NCBI GenBank assembly: GCA_964352215.1
Contig: CAYGRE010000003.1
Coordinates: 108,963 to 172,962, forward strand
Reading direction: 5' to 3'
Origin: CAWUKT01 sp964352215
Lineage (GTDB): Bacteria; Bacteroidota; Bacteroidia; J057; JADKCL01
DNA: 64,000 nucleotides
Position 1 is the first letter of the stretch; the number at the start of each line of letters is the position of its first letter. The translations under genes and the position numbers were made by a program. The notes beneath the pieces were generated by a model. It worked only from the letters and a program-made list of their open reading frames with translations, was not told the DNA's origin and did no database searches. Positions 53,289 to 61,634 of this stretch are shown in pieces.

Positions 53289-56200
53289 TTGCAATTGAAC
53301 AAATTATTCATCCTCTGCGCCGCCCTTCTCTGCCTGGTTTCAACCACCTTCGCTACGGGTCACCCACATGCCCACGGAGAAGAGGAAAAGCAGGTTGTCA
53401 AATTCGTTGAGAACAACAACCAGTGGGAATCCTTTGTCCATTTTCGGGCGGATATTCCCGGGGGAAAGGTCTTTTTTGAAAATGACCGGATCACCTATGC
53501 GCTGCTGGATCTCACCGACCTCCACGACCGGTATTCACATTCACCGGAGGGCAAGGAAGTCCCCAAGGATATTCGGGGACATGCTTTTCAGGTGCGGTTT
53601 GACGGGGCCAATCCCCAACCCACCATCACCGGAGGCGACAAACAACCCGAGTACCACAACTATTTTATCGGAAATGACCCTGCCAAATGGGCCGGAGAGG
53701 TGGGGGTATATGGGGAGGTGCATTACAAGGATATCTACCCCGGCATCGCACTGGAATTTTTAGGCAAAGAGGAGTCCTTGAAGTACAATTTTCACCTGCG
53801 TCCCATGGCCAATCCGGGGCAAATCAAAATGGTCTATGAGCACCTCGAAGATCTGAAACTGGAGGAAAATGGCAATTTGGTCATGGTCACTTCGGTCGGG
53901 GAAATCGTCGAATGGGCACCTTATGCCTACCAGACCATCAACGGGCAGGAAGTCGAGATTGCTTGCCGGTTTGTGAAAGAAGGAAATACCGTAAAATTTG
54001 ACCTCGGAGAATATGACCACAACCTGGCCCTGGTCATCGACCCCAGCCTGATATTTGCTTCATTCACTGGCTCCACCTCAGACAACTTCGGTTACACTGC
54101 CACTTACGACGATGCTGGCAACCTGTACGGTGGAGGCATCGCTTTTGGTATCGGTTATCCCATGCTGGGCCCCTTCCAGGGCACCTTTGGAGGAGGAACC
54201 GGACTGCCCTTCGGCAACGGATTCGACATCTCCATTTCTAAATTCAATGCTGCCGGAAATGCCCTCATCTATTCGACCTTTCTGGGCGGAAATGACAACG
54301 AGCAACCCCATTCACTGATCACCACCCCGGCCGGGGAATTGATCGTTTACGGCCGGACCTTTTCCCCGAATTACCCCGTTGCGAATCCCCATCAGGCGGC
54401 ACTCGGAGGCGGTTCAGACATCGTGATTACCAAGTTTGACGTAACTGGCGGCGCGCTGATCGGTTCGACCTTTATCGGTGGCAGCAACAACGATGGTCTC
54501 AATATCGGCACCACCTTTGCCCCCAATTCCCTCTACCAGAATTACGGAGACGATGCAAGGGGAGAGGTGATGATCGACAATGCGGGAAATATCTACATTG
54601 CCTCCTGTACCCAATCCAGTAACTTCCCCACCCAGAGCCCTATCCAGAGTACATTTGGGGGAGGAGCCCAGGATGGTGTCATCTTCAAAATGAATCCCAA
54701 CCTCAGCAGTATGATCTGGGGAACTTACCTCGGAGGAAGTGCCAACGATGCCGCCTATTCGGTAAAAATAGACAACCAGGGCAATGCCTTTGTCACCGGG
54801 GGAACTGAAAGTGCGAATTTCACCACCGTAGGCAATGTGATCAATCCTGCCTTTCTGGGGGGAATCGACGGGTTCATCACCAAGATCGATGCGGCGGGTG
54901 CCAATATTACCGCCTCGACCTTCATGGGAACGCCCCAAAACGACCAATGCTATTTCCTCGAGATCGACCTCAACCAGGACATTTATGTAGTCGGCCAAAC
55001 CCTGGGCGCCTATCCGGTCAGTGCCAATGTCTACAGCAATGCAGGCAGCAAGCAGTTCATCCACAAACTGGACAATGACCTGAGCACCACCGTTTATTCT
55101 ACCGTATTTGGTTCTGGCTCATCCACCATAGACATTTCCCCCACCGCCTTTCTGGTCGACCGTTGTGGTTTTATCTATGTCGCAGGTTGGGGAGGAACCG
55201 TCAATTTCTCGGGAACGACCAATGGTCTGCCTGTGACCCCGGATGCGGTACAGTCCACCACGGACGGAAGTGATATTTACCTGATCGTACTGGCTCCCGA
55301 TGCCGCAGCCCTGGAATATGGCACCTTCTTCGGAGGTCCGGTCAGTGCCGAGCACGTAGATGGCGGTACCAGCCGCTTCAACCCCAATCTCGAAGTCTAC
55401 CATGCCGTCTGTGCGGGTTGTGGTGGAAACTCCGATTTTCCCGTTACCACTGGCAGCTGGTCCACCAGCAACAACAGCACGAACTGCAACCTCGGTGTTT
55501 TCAAATTCGCATTTGATGCCCAGGATGTATTTGCCGCCTATGTCGCCAACGCGGTTGATTCATGTAGTCCCTTCCCCGTCAACTTTGTCAACAACAGTAC
55601 CGGAGGGGTATTTTACATCTGGGACTATGGCGACGGCGACCGGGATACCGTCCAGAGCACCGCAGGTCAAAGCCATATTTACACCATACCCGGCACTTAC
55701 AATGTCCTCCTGATCGCGGTTGACTCCAACAGTTGCAATACCTCCGACACTGCCCTCTCCACCGTGACCGTCTATGCCAATCCCATTGCCAATATCAGCA
55801 ATGTCGATACCATCTGTGCCGGCTTCGTCACTCAACTGAGCGCCCAGGGCGGACAATTCTACGACTGGTCGCCGGGGATCTACCTCAGTGACTCTACCAT
55901 CGCCAATCCCACCGCGAGCCCTCCCGTCAGCATCACCTACACGGTGATCGTTTCCGATACCAACGGCTGTGTAGACACCGCCGATGTCGACATCAGCGTC
56001 ACCTTCTTCGAAGCCGAAGCCGGCCCCCCCGTCTCCTTCTGCGAAGGCACCGGCGGCGCCCAGCTCATGGCCGGCCCCATCACCGGTGCCCCCGGCCCCT
56101 ATTGGTACGAATGGTGGTGTGACTCCACCAATACCTATTGTGGTCTTGACTCGACCTTTGACAACGATCCCATCGCCCTGCCGACGGATACCACCACCTA

Positions 56201-58292
56201 TTACCTCCAGGTCACCGATGCCAACGGTTGCCTCAGCGAGATCGACTCCACCGTCGTCAATGTCCTCCCCGTCCCCATCGCGGACGCAGGACCTGACGTG
56301 GCCATCTGCGCCCAACCTGCTCCCGGAGTCATCCTCAACGGAAGCTTCTCCAATGCACCCGGACCATTTGATTTCTACTGGACCCCCGGCATCGGACTCA
56401 ACGATTCCCTTCTCCTGAATCCCTTTGCCCGACCGGATACCACCACCATCTACACCCTGATCGGCATCTCCGCCAACGGTTGCACCTCGGTCCCGACTAC
56501 CGTCGATACCCTGGCCACCGTGATCGTCACCGTCAATCCCGAGCCCATCGCCGATGCAGGGCCGGACATTGACATCTGTTTTGGAGATACCACCCAGCTG
56601 CAAGGCACCGGAAGCGGTGCCGGACCTCTCTACGCATTTGAATGGAGCCCCTACACCGGACTTTCCGATTCCACCACCGCCAACCCATTCGCCAATCCAC
56701 CCATCACCACCGAATACATCCTCAATGTATTTTCCAATGGCTGCCCAAGTGTGGGGGATACCATGCGCCTGACCGTCCACACCATACCCACCCCCGACCC
56801 CGGCAATATCATAGAGCTGTGTCTGGGAGAAACGGGTCAACTGGATGCGTTTGCAGATGGTGACAGTACCGCAAATTATACCTACCAATGGTCACCTCCC
56901 CAGGGCCTGAACGATCCCACCCTGGAAAATCCACTGGTCACCCCCGATACCGCGACCTGGTACACCGTCGTAGCTACCTCAACCTGGGGTTGTGTCAGTG
57001 CCCCCGATTCGGTATTGGCCAATCTGCTGCCTACCCCGATCGCCGAAGCCGGTCCCAACCAGCAAATCTGCTCCGGAGACACCTTTGCCCTGCCCGGATC
57101 ATTCTACTATACCACCACCGGCCCGGTAACCGATCCTTCCCTGATCTACTACAGCTGGAACCCGGCCTTTACCCTGGATGATTCCACCCTGGCATCCCCG
57201 GATGCCTTTCCGGACCAGTCCACCGTGTATTACCTGGATGTCATCTACAACAATTGCCGGACCACCGACTCCATGACCATGGTGGTCATCCCACCGATCA
57301 ATGCGGAATTGGTTGCCGACACCAATGTCATTTGCAGTGGTGACTCCGTTCAGCTTTTGGCCACGGGCGGCCTGGGCTCCGTCGATTACAGCTGGATTCC
57401 CAGCAACGGGCTCAGCGATGCCGGCAGCCCTGACCCCATGGCGGCACCCGATACCACCACCCTTTACCAGGTCGTGCAACTCGAAAACGGTTGCTACGAT
57501 ACCGCCGAAGTATTCATCGAAGTCATCCCCAGTCCGGTCGCTTCCTACCTGACCTCGGTGCGCGAAGGCTGCGCCCCCTTCCAGGTCAGCTTCCTCGACA
57601 ACAGTACCGATGTCATCAATTATATCTGGACCTTCGGTGACGGTTCCAATATTTCCAACCAACCCGAAGCCCTCCATACCTACGATTCCCCCGGCGAGTA
57701 TTATGCTTCGCTGACTGTGGTCAATACCGGAGCCTGTTCGGATACCCAGGATTCTATCCTGATCCGCGTCTTCGATCCCGCCACCGCAGAATTTACCGCC
57801 AACCCCGGCTGGCCTTCTCAACTGGCACTCCCACAGGCTGGGGTTGAATTCACTGACCTGAGTACCCTGCCTGATTATTGGTCCTGGGACTTTGGCGACG
57901 GCGTCACCAGCACCGACATGAATCCCACCCATACCTACCAGCAGCCCGGCACTTATTTTGTGACCCTGCGGGTGTACAGCGAAGAAGGCTGCCCTTCTGA
58001 AGTGACGCATGGACCATTTGTGGTGGGTACGCCCGACCTCTTTATTCCGAATGTCTTCAGCCCCAACGGGGACGAGATCAACGAAGATTTCCGGGTGGAG
58101 TACAGCGGCTCGCAGCCCTTCCAGGTACAAATATTTGACCGCTGGGGCGTGAAGCACTACGAAAGCCGGAACAAAGAGGCAGGCTGGAAAGGGACGAATC
58201 TCGATGGAGTTCAGGTTCCTGAAGGCGTCTATTATTACCGGATCTGGGTCGGGGACAAGGACTATGCGGGGCCGGTGACGTTGGTGAGGTGA
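53289..58292 (+). CDS. Giant SBBP/PKD protein with CHU_C-type T9SS tail
   Basis: 1667 aa. The only possible start is a TTG (53289), giving MQLNKLFILCAALLCLVSTT and a signal peptide. A short domain (residues about 35-240; ENNNQWESFVHFRADIPGGK) precedes beta-propeller SBBP repeats to about 750 (e.g. ALIYSTFLGGNDNEQPHSLIT, IDNAGNIYIASCTQSSNFP, CGFIYVAGWGGTVNFSG). PKD/CUB-like repeats follow: CSPFPVNFVNNSTGGVFYIW..., several 'WSPxxGLSDSTxxNPxAxPxxTTxYxxxV' units, and a second PKD with WTFGDGSN. It ends in the gliding motility-associated tail TPDLFIPNVFSPNGDEINED. It is a surface-exported adhesin-like protein, T9SS type B. Confidence 0.88.
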   Translation: MQLNKLFILCAALLCLVSTTFATGHPHAHGEEEKQVVKFVENNNQWESFVHFRADIPGGKVFFENDRITYALLDLTDLHDRYSHSPEGKEVPKDIRGHAFQVRFDGANPQPTITGGDKQPEYHNYFIGNDPAKWAGEVGVYGEVHYKDIYPGIALEFLGKEESLKYNFHLRPMANPGQIKMVYEHLEDLKLEENGNLVMVTSVGEIVEWAPYAYQTINGQEVEIACRFVKEGNTVKFDLGEYDHNLALVIDPSLIFASFTGSTSDNFGYTATYDDAGNLYGGGIAFGIGYPMLGPFQGTFGGGTGLPFGNGFDISISKFNAAGNALIYSTFLGGNDNEQPHSLITTPAGELIVYGRTFSPNYPVANPHQAALGGGSDIVITKFDVTGGALIGSTFIGGSNNDGLNIGTTFAPNSLYQNYGDDARGEVMIDNAGNIYIASCTQSSNFPTQSPIQSTFGGGAQDGVIFKMNPNLSSMIWGTYLGGSANDAAYSVKIDNQGNAFVTGGTESANFTTVGNVINPAFLGGIDGFITKIDAAGANITASTFMGTPQNDQCYFLEIDLNQDIYVVGQTLGAYPVSANVYSNAGSKQFIHKLDNDLSTTVYSTVFGSGSSTIDISPTAFLVDRCGFIYVAGWGGTVNFSGTTNGLPVTPDAVQSTTDGSDIYLIVLAPDAAALEYGTFFGGPVSAEHVDGGTSRFNPNLEVYHAVCAGCGGNSDFPVTTGSWSTSNNSTNCNLGVFKFAFDAQDVFAAYVANAVDSCSPFPVNFVNNSTGGVFYIWDYGDGDRDTVQSTAGQSHIYTIPGTYNVLLIAVDSNSCNTSDTALSTVTVYANPIANISNVDTICAGFVTQLSAQGGQFYDWSPGIYLSDSTIANPTASPPVSITYTVIVSDTNGCVDTADVDISVTFFEAEAGPPVSFCEGTGGAQLMAGPITGAPGPYWYEWWCDSTNTYCGLDSTFDNDPIALPTDTTTYYLQVTDANGCLSEIDSTVVNVLPVPIADAGPDVAICAQPAPGVILNGSFSNAPGPFDFYWTPGIGLNDSLLLNPFARPDTTTIYTLIGISANGCTSVPTTVDTLATVIVTVNPEPIADAGPDIDICFGDTTQLQGTGSGAGPLYAFEWSPYTGLSDSTTANPFANPPITTEYILNVFSNGCPSVGDTMRLTVHTIPTPDPGNIIELCLGETGQLDAFADGDSTANYTYQWSPPQGLNDPTLENPLVTPDTATWYTVVATSTWGCVSAPDSVLANLLPTPIAEAGPNQQICSGDTFALPGSFYYTTTGPVTDPSLIYYSWNPAFTLDDSTLASPDAFPDQSTVYYLDVIYNNCRTTDSMTMVVIPPINAELVADTNVICSGDSVQLLATGGLGSVDYSWIPSNGLSDAGSPDPMAAPDTTTLYQVVQLENGCYDTAEVFIEVIPSPVASYLTSVREGCAPFQVSFLDNSTDVINYIWTFGDGSNISNQPEALHTYDSPGEYYASLTVVNTGACSDTQDSILIRVFDPATAEFTANPGWPSQLALPQAGVEFTDLSTLPDYWSWDFGDGVTSTDMNPTHTYQQPGTYFVTLRVYSEEGCPSEVTHGPFVVGTPDLFIPNVFSPNGDEINEDFRVEYSGSQPFQVQIFDRWGVKHYESRNKEAGWKGTNLDGVQVPEGVYYYRIWVGDKDYAGPVTLVR

Positions 58293-58316
58293 CGCTGGCG
58301 AGGTGATGCTGGCGCA
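58275..58316. repeat. Three 14-bp tandem repeats over the stop of the giant gene
   Basis: GTGACG(T/C)TGG(T/C)GAG-type units at 58275-58288, 58289-58302 and 58303-58316; the last has GTGATGCTGGCGCA. The stop codon lies in the second. Confidence 0.8.
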
Positions 58317-58419
58317 TCCCATTTGCCAGGCTGTATTTCTCCAATCTCAAAACGATTGCCTGCTTTGATGCGTTATACCCATTCAGGCTCGTCATTCTGA
58401 CGTGGCATGTATGAGGACC

Positions 58420-58526
58420 GATTCTCCAATTGTCACTTTCGACGCGACAAGTAGCAGAACCAATTCCCCAATTGTCACTTCTGACGAGCCAGGTTCGGGA
58501 AACAATTCCCAAATTGTCACTTCTAT
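58420..58526. repeat. Three copies of an ATTGTCACTT repeat upstream of the fusion gene
   Basis: Units of about 41 bp built on CAATTCCCCAATTGTCACTT plus a GACG-type word, ending near 58444, 58486 and 58526. They fill the 272-bp gap before the fusion gene and are open in the frame of that gene, which is why a longer reading frame exists there. Confidence 0.8.
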
Positions 58527-58564
58527 CCGGTCAGCCGGATCACAACATCTTAGCGCACAGATTT

Positions 58565-61042
58565 ATGAATATTCTGAGAGTCACCCTCATTTCTTTGATT
58601 CTGGCCTTGGTCAGCCAGATCACCACCGCCTCCAACGGAGAACTCTTACTGTTTCACAGTGGCACCGACCACCCCGTCACCCAGGATTTCCTGAAGAAGT
58701 ACGCCCCTCAGATCGAAGAGATGGCGAAGTCTCAGGACATTGTAGTGAAGCGGGTGGACGTCAGCCAAGGAACGACCGATCTGGTTCATTTCACCCCGGC
58801 CATTGTCTTTCAGAACCACCTGGGACGCTCACTTTATGTAGGCCGCTACCACTACGTCGACAAGATCAAGACTTTTATTCGTACCGTTAAGCGTCTTCCG
58901 CAAAAGGATGTCATCAACCAAAAGCATGACGTGATGGTCTGGGAAAACGAATCTGCCAAGGTGATCTCACCTATTAAAGTGACCCCATTGGCGGGAGAAT
59001 TGCCGAAGGGATTTGACCAGGAAGCATTTCAGGAAAAGGCCTTCACGGCCATCGCAGCAGGGACCAAAAACTACAAATTTGAAAAGCACTACGATGCGAG
59101 GCGTGTGGACCGGCTGATGTACACTGCCTTTTACCCCTATCGCTCCAAGGATGGCAAATTGTATATTTCCATGGAGGCTTATTCCCAATTCAATTGCGTC
59201 ATTCCCGTCTTTAAGCAATTTGACGAGCCGGTCAGCGGTTCCTTCAAGTCCTGGGAAAAGGTGTTTCAGAAAGCGGGTGCTGTGATCGAAGCGCAGATCA
59301 TAGCTCAACTGGAAAGTATAGAAAATGGAGACGGCCTTTTGCCGGTGGCTTCTTCGACTCCGGTTAAGAGTTTTGACGCATTGGGGTATCCATTGCCGCC
59401 GGCACCTCAGGGTGGGAGCGTGACTGTGGTCCCTACCGACCTGACCGTCCCTCAGAAATGGACCGTAGAAGGTCCGGTGGCAGACGATATTCCCCTGATC
59501 AATTTCAATTTTCCTGCTCCCTTGGATTCTTATGCCGGCGAGGTCAGGAAAATGGAAGGGGGACTTGAGTTGGGCGCCGGGGCCACCATCAGCAAATCAC
59601 TGGCTTCATTTACCGCAGTGTTGGAAAGCATGACCATGGGGGACGAATCGCTGGATGAACACGTTGCTGAAATGATCGCTTTGATGGATTTCCCCCAGAG
59701 TAGTTTTTCCTTCAGGGAAGTGGAGGTGATTGACCAGCCGGTGCTCAATTTTGGTTCTGTGACCCAGATCGTGGTCAAAGGAACCCTGGATTTCAAAGGA
59801 CTCAAGGCGCCCGTCACCGTGACTTCTCAGATTGAGCCCGTGCTCAATGAGGCCGGGGAGCCCAGGCTTCAGGTCTATGCGTTTTTCAAGATGCCCCTCA
59901 AAGAAAAGTGGGATGTCGATGGCCCGGACGGACCCGAAGCATCCAGTAATTTTCTGGATTTTAATCTGAATTTTCTGCTGAAGCCGAGTGCGGAAGGGCC
60001 AGGCACCGGGGCTGTCTTTCCTGAGCATCAGGATGCTGATCCAAACCACAGCGAGCGCGGCAATGCTGACCTGAACCATTCCGGAGGTTATCTGAACCAC
60101 CGCAATGCTGATCTGAACCATGGCAATGCTGATCTGAACCAGTTGGAAATTGATCCCCGGAAATTGGAGCGGGTTCATCTCCTGGAAAATGGAGCTTCAG
60201 GCATCCAGGTCAAAACCATTGAGGTCAACGGGCTCACCTATACCTATCTTGAAAAGGGAAGTGGCGATGCTGTCTTCCTGCTCCACGGCTTTCCGGACCT
60301 GGCGACCACCTGGGAAGATACCATGCATGAATTGTCGGGAGAATACCGGTGCATTGCCCCCTTTCTGCGGGGGTATTATCCGAGCGATACCGCCACCGAT
60401 GGCGATTATTCTTCCCTGACCATCGCTCGGGACATTGCCGGGATCGCCTCCGCGCTGGGCATTGAGGAATATTCTCTGATCGGTCACGACTGGGGAGCCT
60501 CGGTAGCCTATAGCCTGGCCAATCTCCATCCGGAAAAGATTGACAAATTGATCGCAGTGGCCATTCCCCATCCGAGTTTTATCAAGCTGTCCCCCCGCCT
60601 TGCGATTCGGGCCCGCCACTTCCTCAAGTTCCGCAACTCGAAATCCCTGGAATCCACCCGTAAGAACGACTTTGCCTACATCGACAAATTGGTCCGCCGC
60701 TGGGCACCCAATTGGGAGGGAAGAGAGGAGGCCATGGAATTAGTCAAAGAATCATTTCGCCGGTCGGGTCGCCTGGAAGCAGCCCTTGGTTATTACTGGA
60801 CCCTCGCCAACGCCCCCAAAGATCCGGAGCGGGAAGAGCTGAACGACCGACTCCCCGCCGTGCCATTTCTCGTATTTGCCGGAAAATCGGATGGGGCTTT
60901 GGTGATGAAGCCTTTTTATAAAATGGAAAAGGATCTCGGTGACAAGGTGCGGTTGGTGGTTGACGAGGACGCCGGGCACTTTTTCCATCGTGAAGCGCCA
61001 GCCTTGTTTCACAAAGAGGTCAAAGCTTTCCTGAAGTCTTAA
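58565..61042 (+). CDS. Thioredoxin-like/YceI/epoxide-hydrolase-like fusion
   Basis: 825 aa. The ATG at 58565 gives a signal-type MNILRVTLISLILALVSQIT. Residues about 24-110 look like a thioredoxin fold without CxxC (ELLLFHSGTDHPVTQDFLKK, TPAIVFQNHLGRSLYVGRYH); then a connecting domain to about 285. Residues about 298-475 are YceI-like (KWTVEGPVAD, MGDESLDEHVAEMIALMDFP, GTLDFKGLKAPVTV). Residues 489-526 are five heptapeptide repeats. About 555-820 form an alpha/beta hydrolase with oxyanion HGFP (574-577), Asp nucleophile in GHDWGAS (Asp642) and His805 (AGHFF), as in epoxide hydrolases. I know of no named family with this combination. The domains may act on a hydrophobic substrate carried by YceI (inference). 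A terminator follows. Confidence 0.8.
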   Translation: MNILRVTLISLILALVSQITTASNGELLLFHSGTDHPVTQDFLKKYAPQIEEMAKSQDIVVKRVDVSQGTTDLVHFTPAIVFQNHLGRSLYVGRYHYVDKIKTFIRTVKRLPQKDVINQKHDVMVWENESAKVISPIKVTPLAGELPKGFDQEAFQEKAFTAIAAGTKNYKFEKHYDARRVDRLMYTAFYPYRSKDGKLYISMEAYSQFNCVIPVFKQFDEPVSGSFKSWEKVFQKAGAVIEAQIIAQLESIENGDGLLPVASSTPVKSFDALGYPLPPAPQGGSVTVVPTDLTVPQKWTVEGPVADDIPLINFNFPAPLDSYAGEVRKMEGGLELGAGATISKSLASFTAVLESMTMGDESLDEHVAEMIALMDFPQSSFSFREVEVIDQPVLNFGSVTQIVVKGTLDFKGLKAPVTVTSQIEPVLNEAGEPRLQVYAFFKMPLKEKWDVDGPDGPEASSNFLDFNLNFLLKPSAEGPGTGAVFPEHQDADPNHSERGNADLNHSGGYLNHRNADLNHGNADLNQLEIDPRKLERVHLLENGASGIQVKTIEVNGLTYTYLEKGSGDAVFLLHGFPDLATTWEDTMHELSGEYRCIAPFLRGYYPSDTATDGDYSSLTIARDIAGIASALGIEEYSLIGHDWGASVAYSLANLHPEKIDKLIAVAIPHPSFIKLSPRLAIRARHFLKFRNSKSLESTRKNDFAYIDKLVRRWAPNWEGREEAMELVKESFRRSGRLEAALGYYWTLANAPKDPEREELNDRLPAVPFLVFAGKSDGALVMKPFYKMEKDLGDKVRLVVDEDAGHFFHREAPALFHKEVKAFLKS
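60029..60142. repeat. Five 21-bp units coding for a heptapeptide linker
   Basis: Units at 60029-60049, 60059-60079, 60080-60100, 60101-60121 and 60122-60142, with a 9-bp interruption after the first. Coded peptides: QDADPNH, GNADLNH, SGGYLNH, RNADLNH and GNADLNQ. They connect the YceI-like and hydrolase parts. Confidence 0.9.
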
Positions 61043-61075
61043 AGTCTCCATTTTCAGAGCTCTCAGCCCTGTGAA

Positions 61076-61098
61076 CCCAAATAGAAATTGGGCTTTTT
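61076..61098 (+). terminator. Short terminator after the fusion gene
   Basis: CCCAA (61076-61080) / TTGGG (61088-61092), then CTTTTT. The stem is only five pairs, so the call is moderate. It may also serve the converging lipoprotein gene. Confidence 0.45.
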
Positions 61099-61108
61099 GT
61101 AAATCAAT

Positions 61109-61564
61109 TCACTTAATCAAAACCATTTCTTCTGTCAGTGTTTCCATCAATCCCGTATTGGGGTCGACCGTCCCCGTAATGCCGCTGAGGTGGAATTCTG
61201 TTTCTGAAAGTACATTGGCCTGGTAAGTCGCGGTCTTGTTTTCGGGCAGTCGGTTGAGAATAACCCGCAACGTATCGAAGGTGATCTGGTAGGCAAATGG
61301 CTCGTCCCGGTCTTCCCCGTCAATCGTATAAGTCAGCCGACCCGAGGACGAAATGTCTACATATTCATCGAAAGTGATGGTGCCGGGGAATATGTCCTGC
61401 CCAAACTGTTCAATAGCGGAGTGTTTGTGCCAGTCGTTGGTGCGGATTTGCCAGACTCCGGAGATGTCGGTACCTGGTAGAGGGATTGGCATTGCTTCTT
61501 CTTGACAGGATGGGCATAGGAAAACCAGGGCCGCCAGGGCCAGCATTGTTTGTTGCAGTTTCAT
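61109..61564 (-). CDS. Small lipoprotein of unknown function
   Basis: 151 aa with signal MKLQQTMLALAALVFLCPSC, lipobox CPSC. Alternating beta strands with SGVWQIRTNDWHKHSA and a small-barrel (lipocalin-like) pattern to the end: SGRLTYTIDGEDRDEPF and EFHLSGITGTVDPNTG. No family is recognised. It is convergent with the fusion gene, and 70 bp from the PQQ gene's stop, which is upstream on the same strand. Confidence 0.7.
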   Translation of the reverse strand: MKLQQTMLALAALVFLCPSCQEEAMPIPLPGTDISGVWQIRTNDWHKHSAIEQFGQDIFPGTITFDEYVDISSSGRLTYTIDGEDRDEPFAYQITFDTLRVILNRLPENKTATYQANVLSETEFHLSGITGTVDPNTGLMETLTEEMVLIK

Positions 61565-61634
61565 GATAAGTAGTTTTACCTAAGATGAAATTGGGGACGG
61601 AATGGTTGCATGGGGGGCTTGCCCGATGGGCACG

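Noticed and set aside
55560..56888. Long minus-strand open frames inside the giant gene
   Set aside because: Gly/Asp-rich mirror readings of PKD repeats; they lack start context and homology.
60059..60142. Pentapeptide-repeat domain (A(D/N)LXX) in the fusion linker
   Set aside because: NADLN looks similar, but the period is seven residues, not five, and only five units are present.
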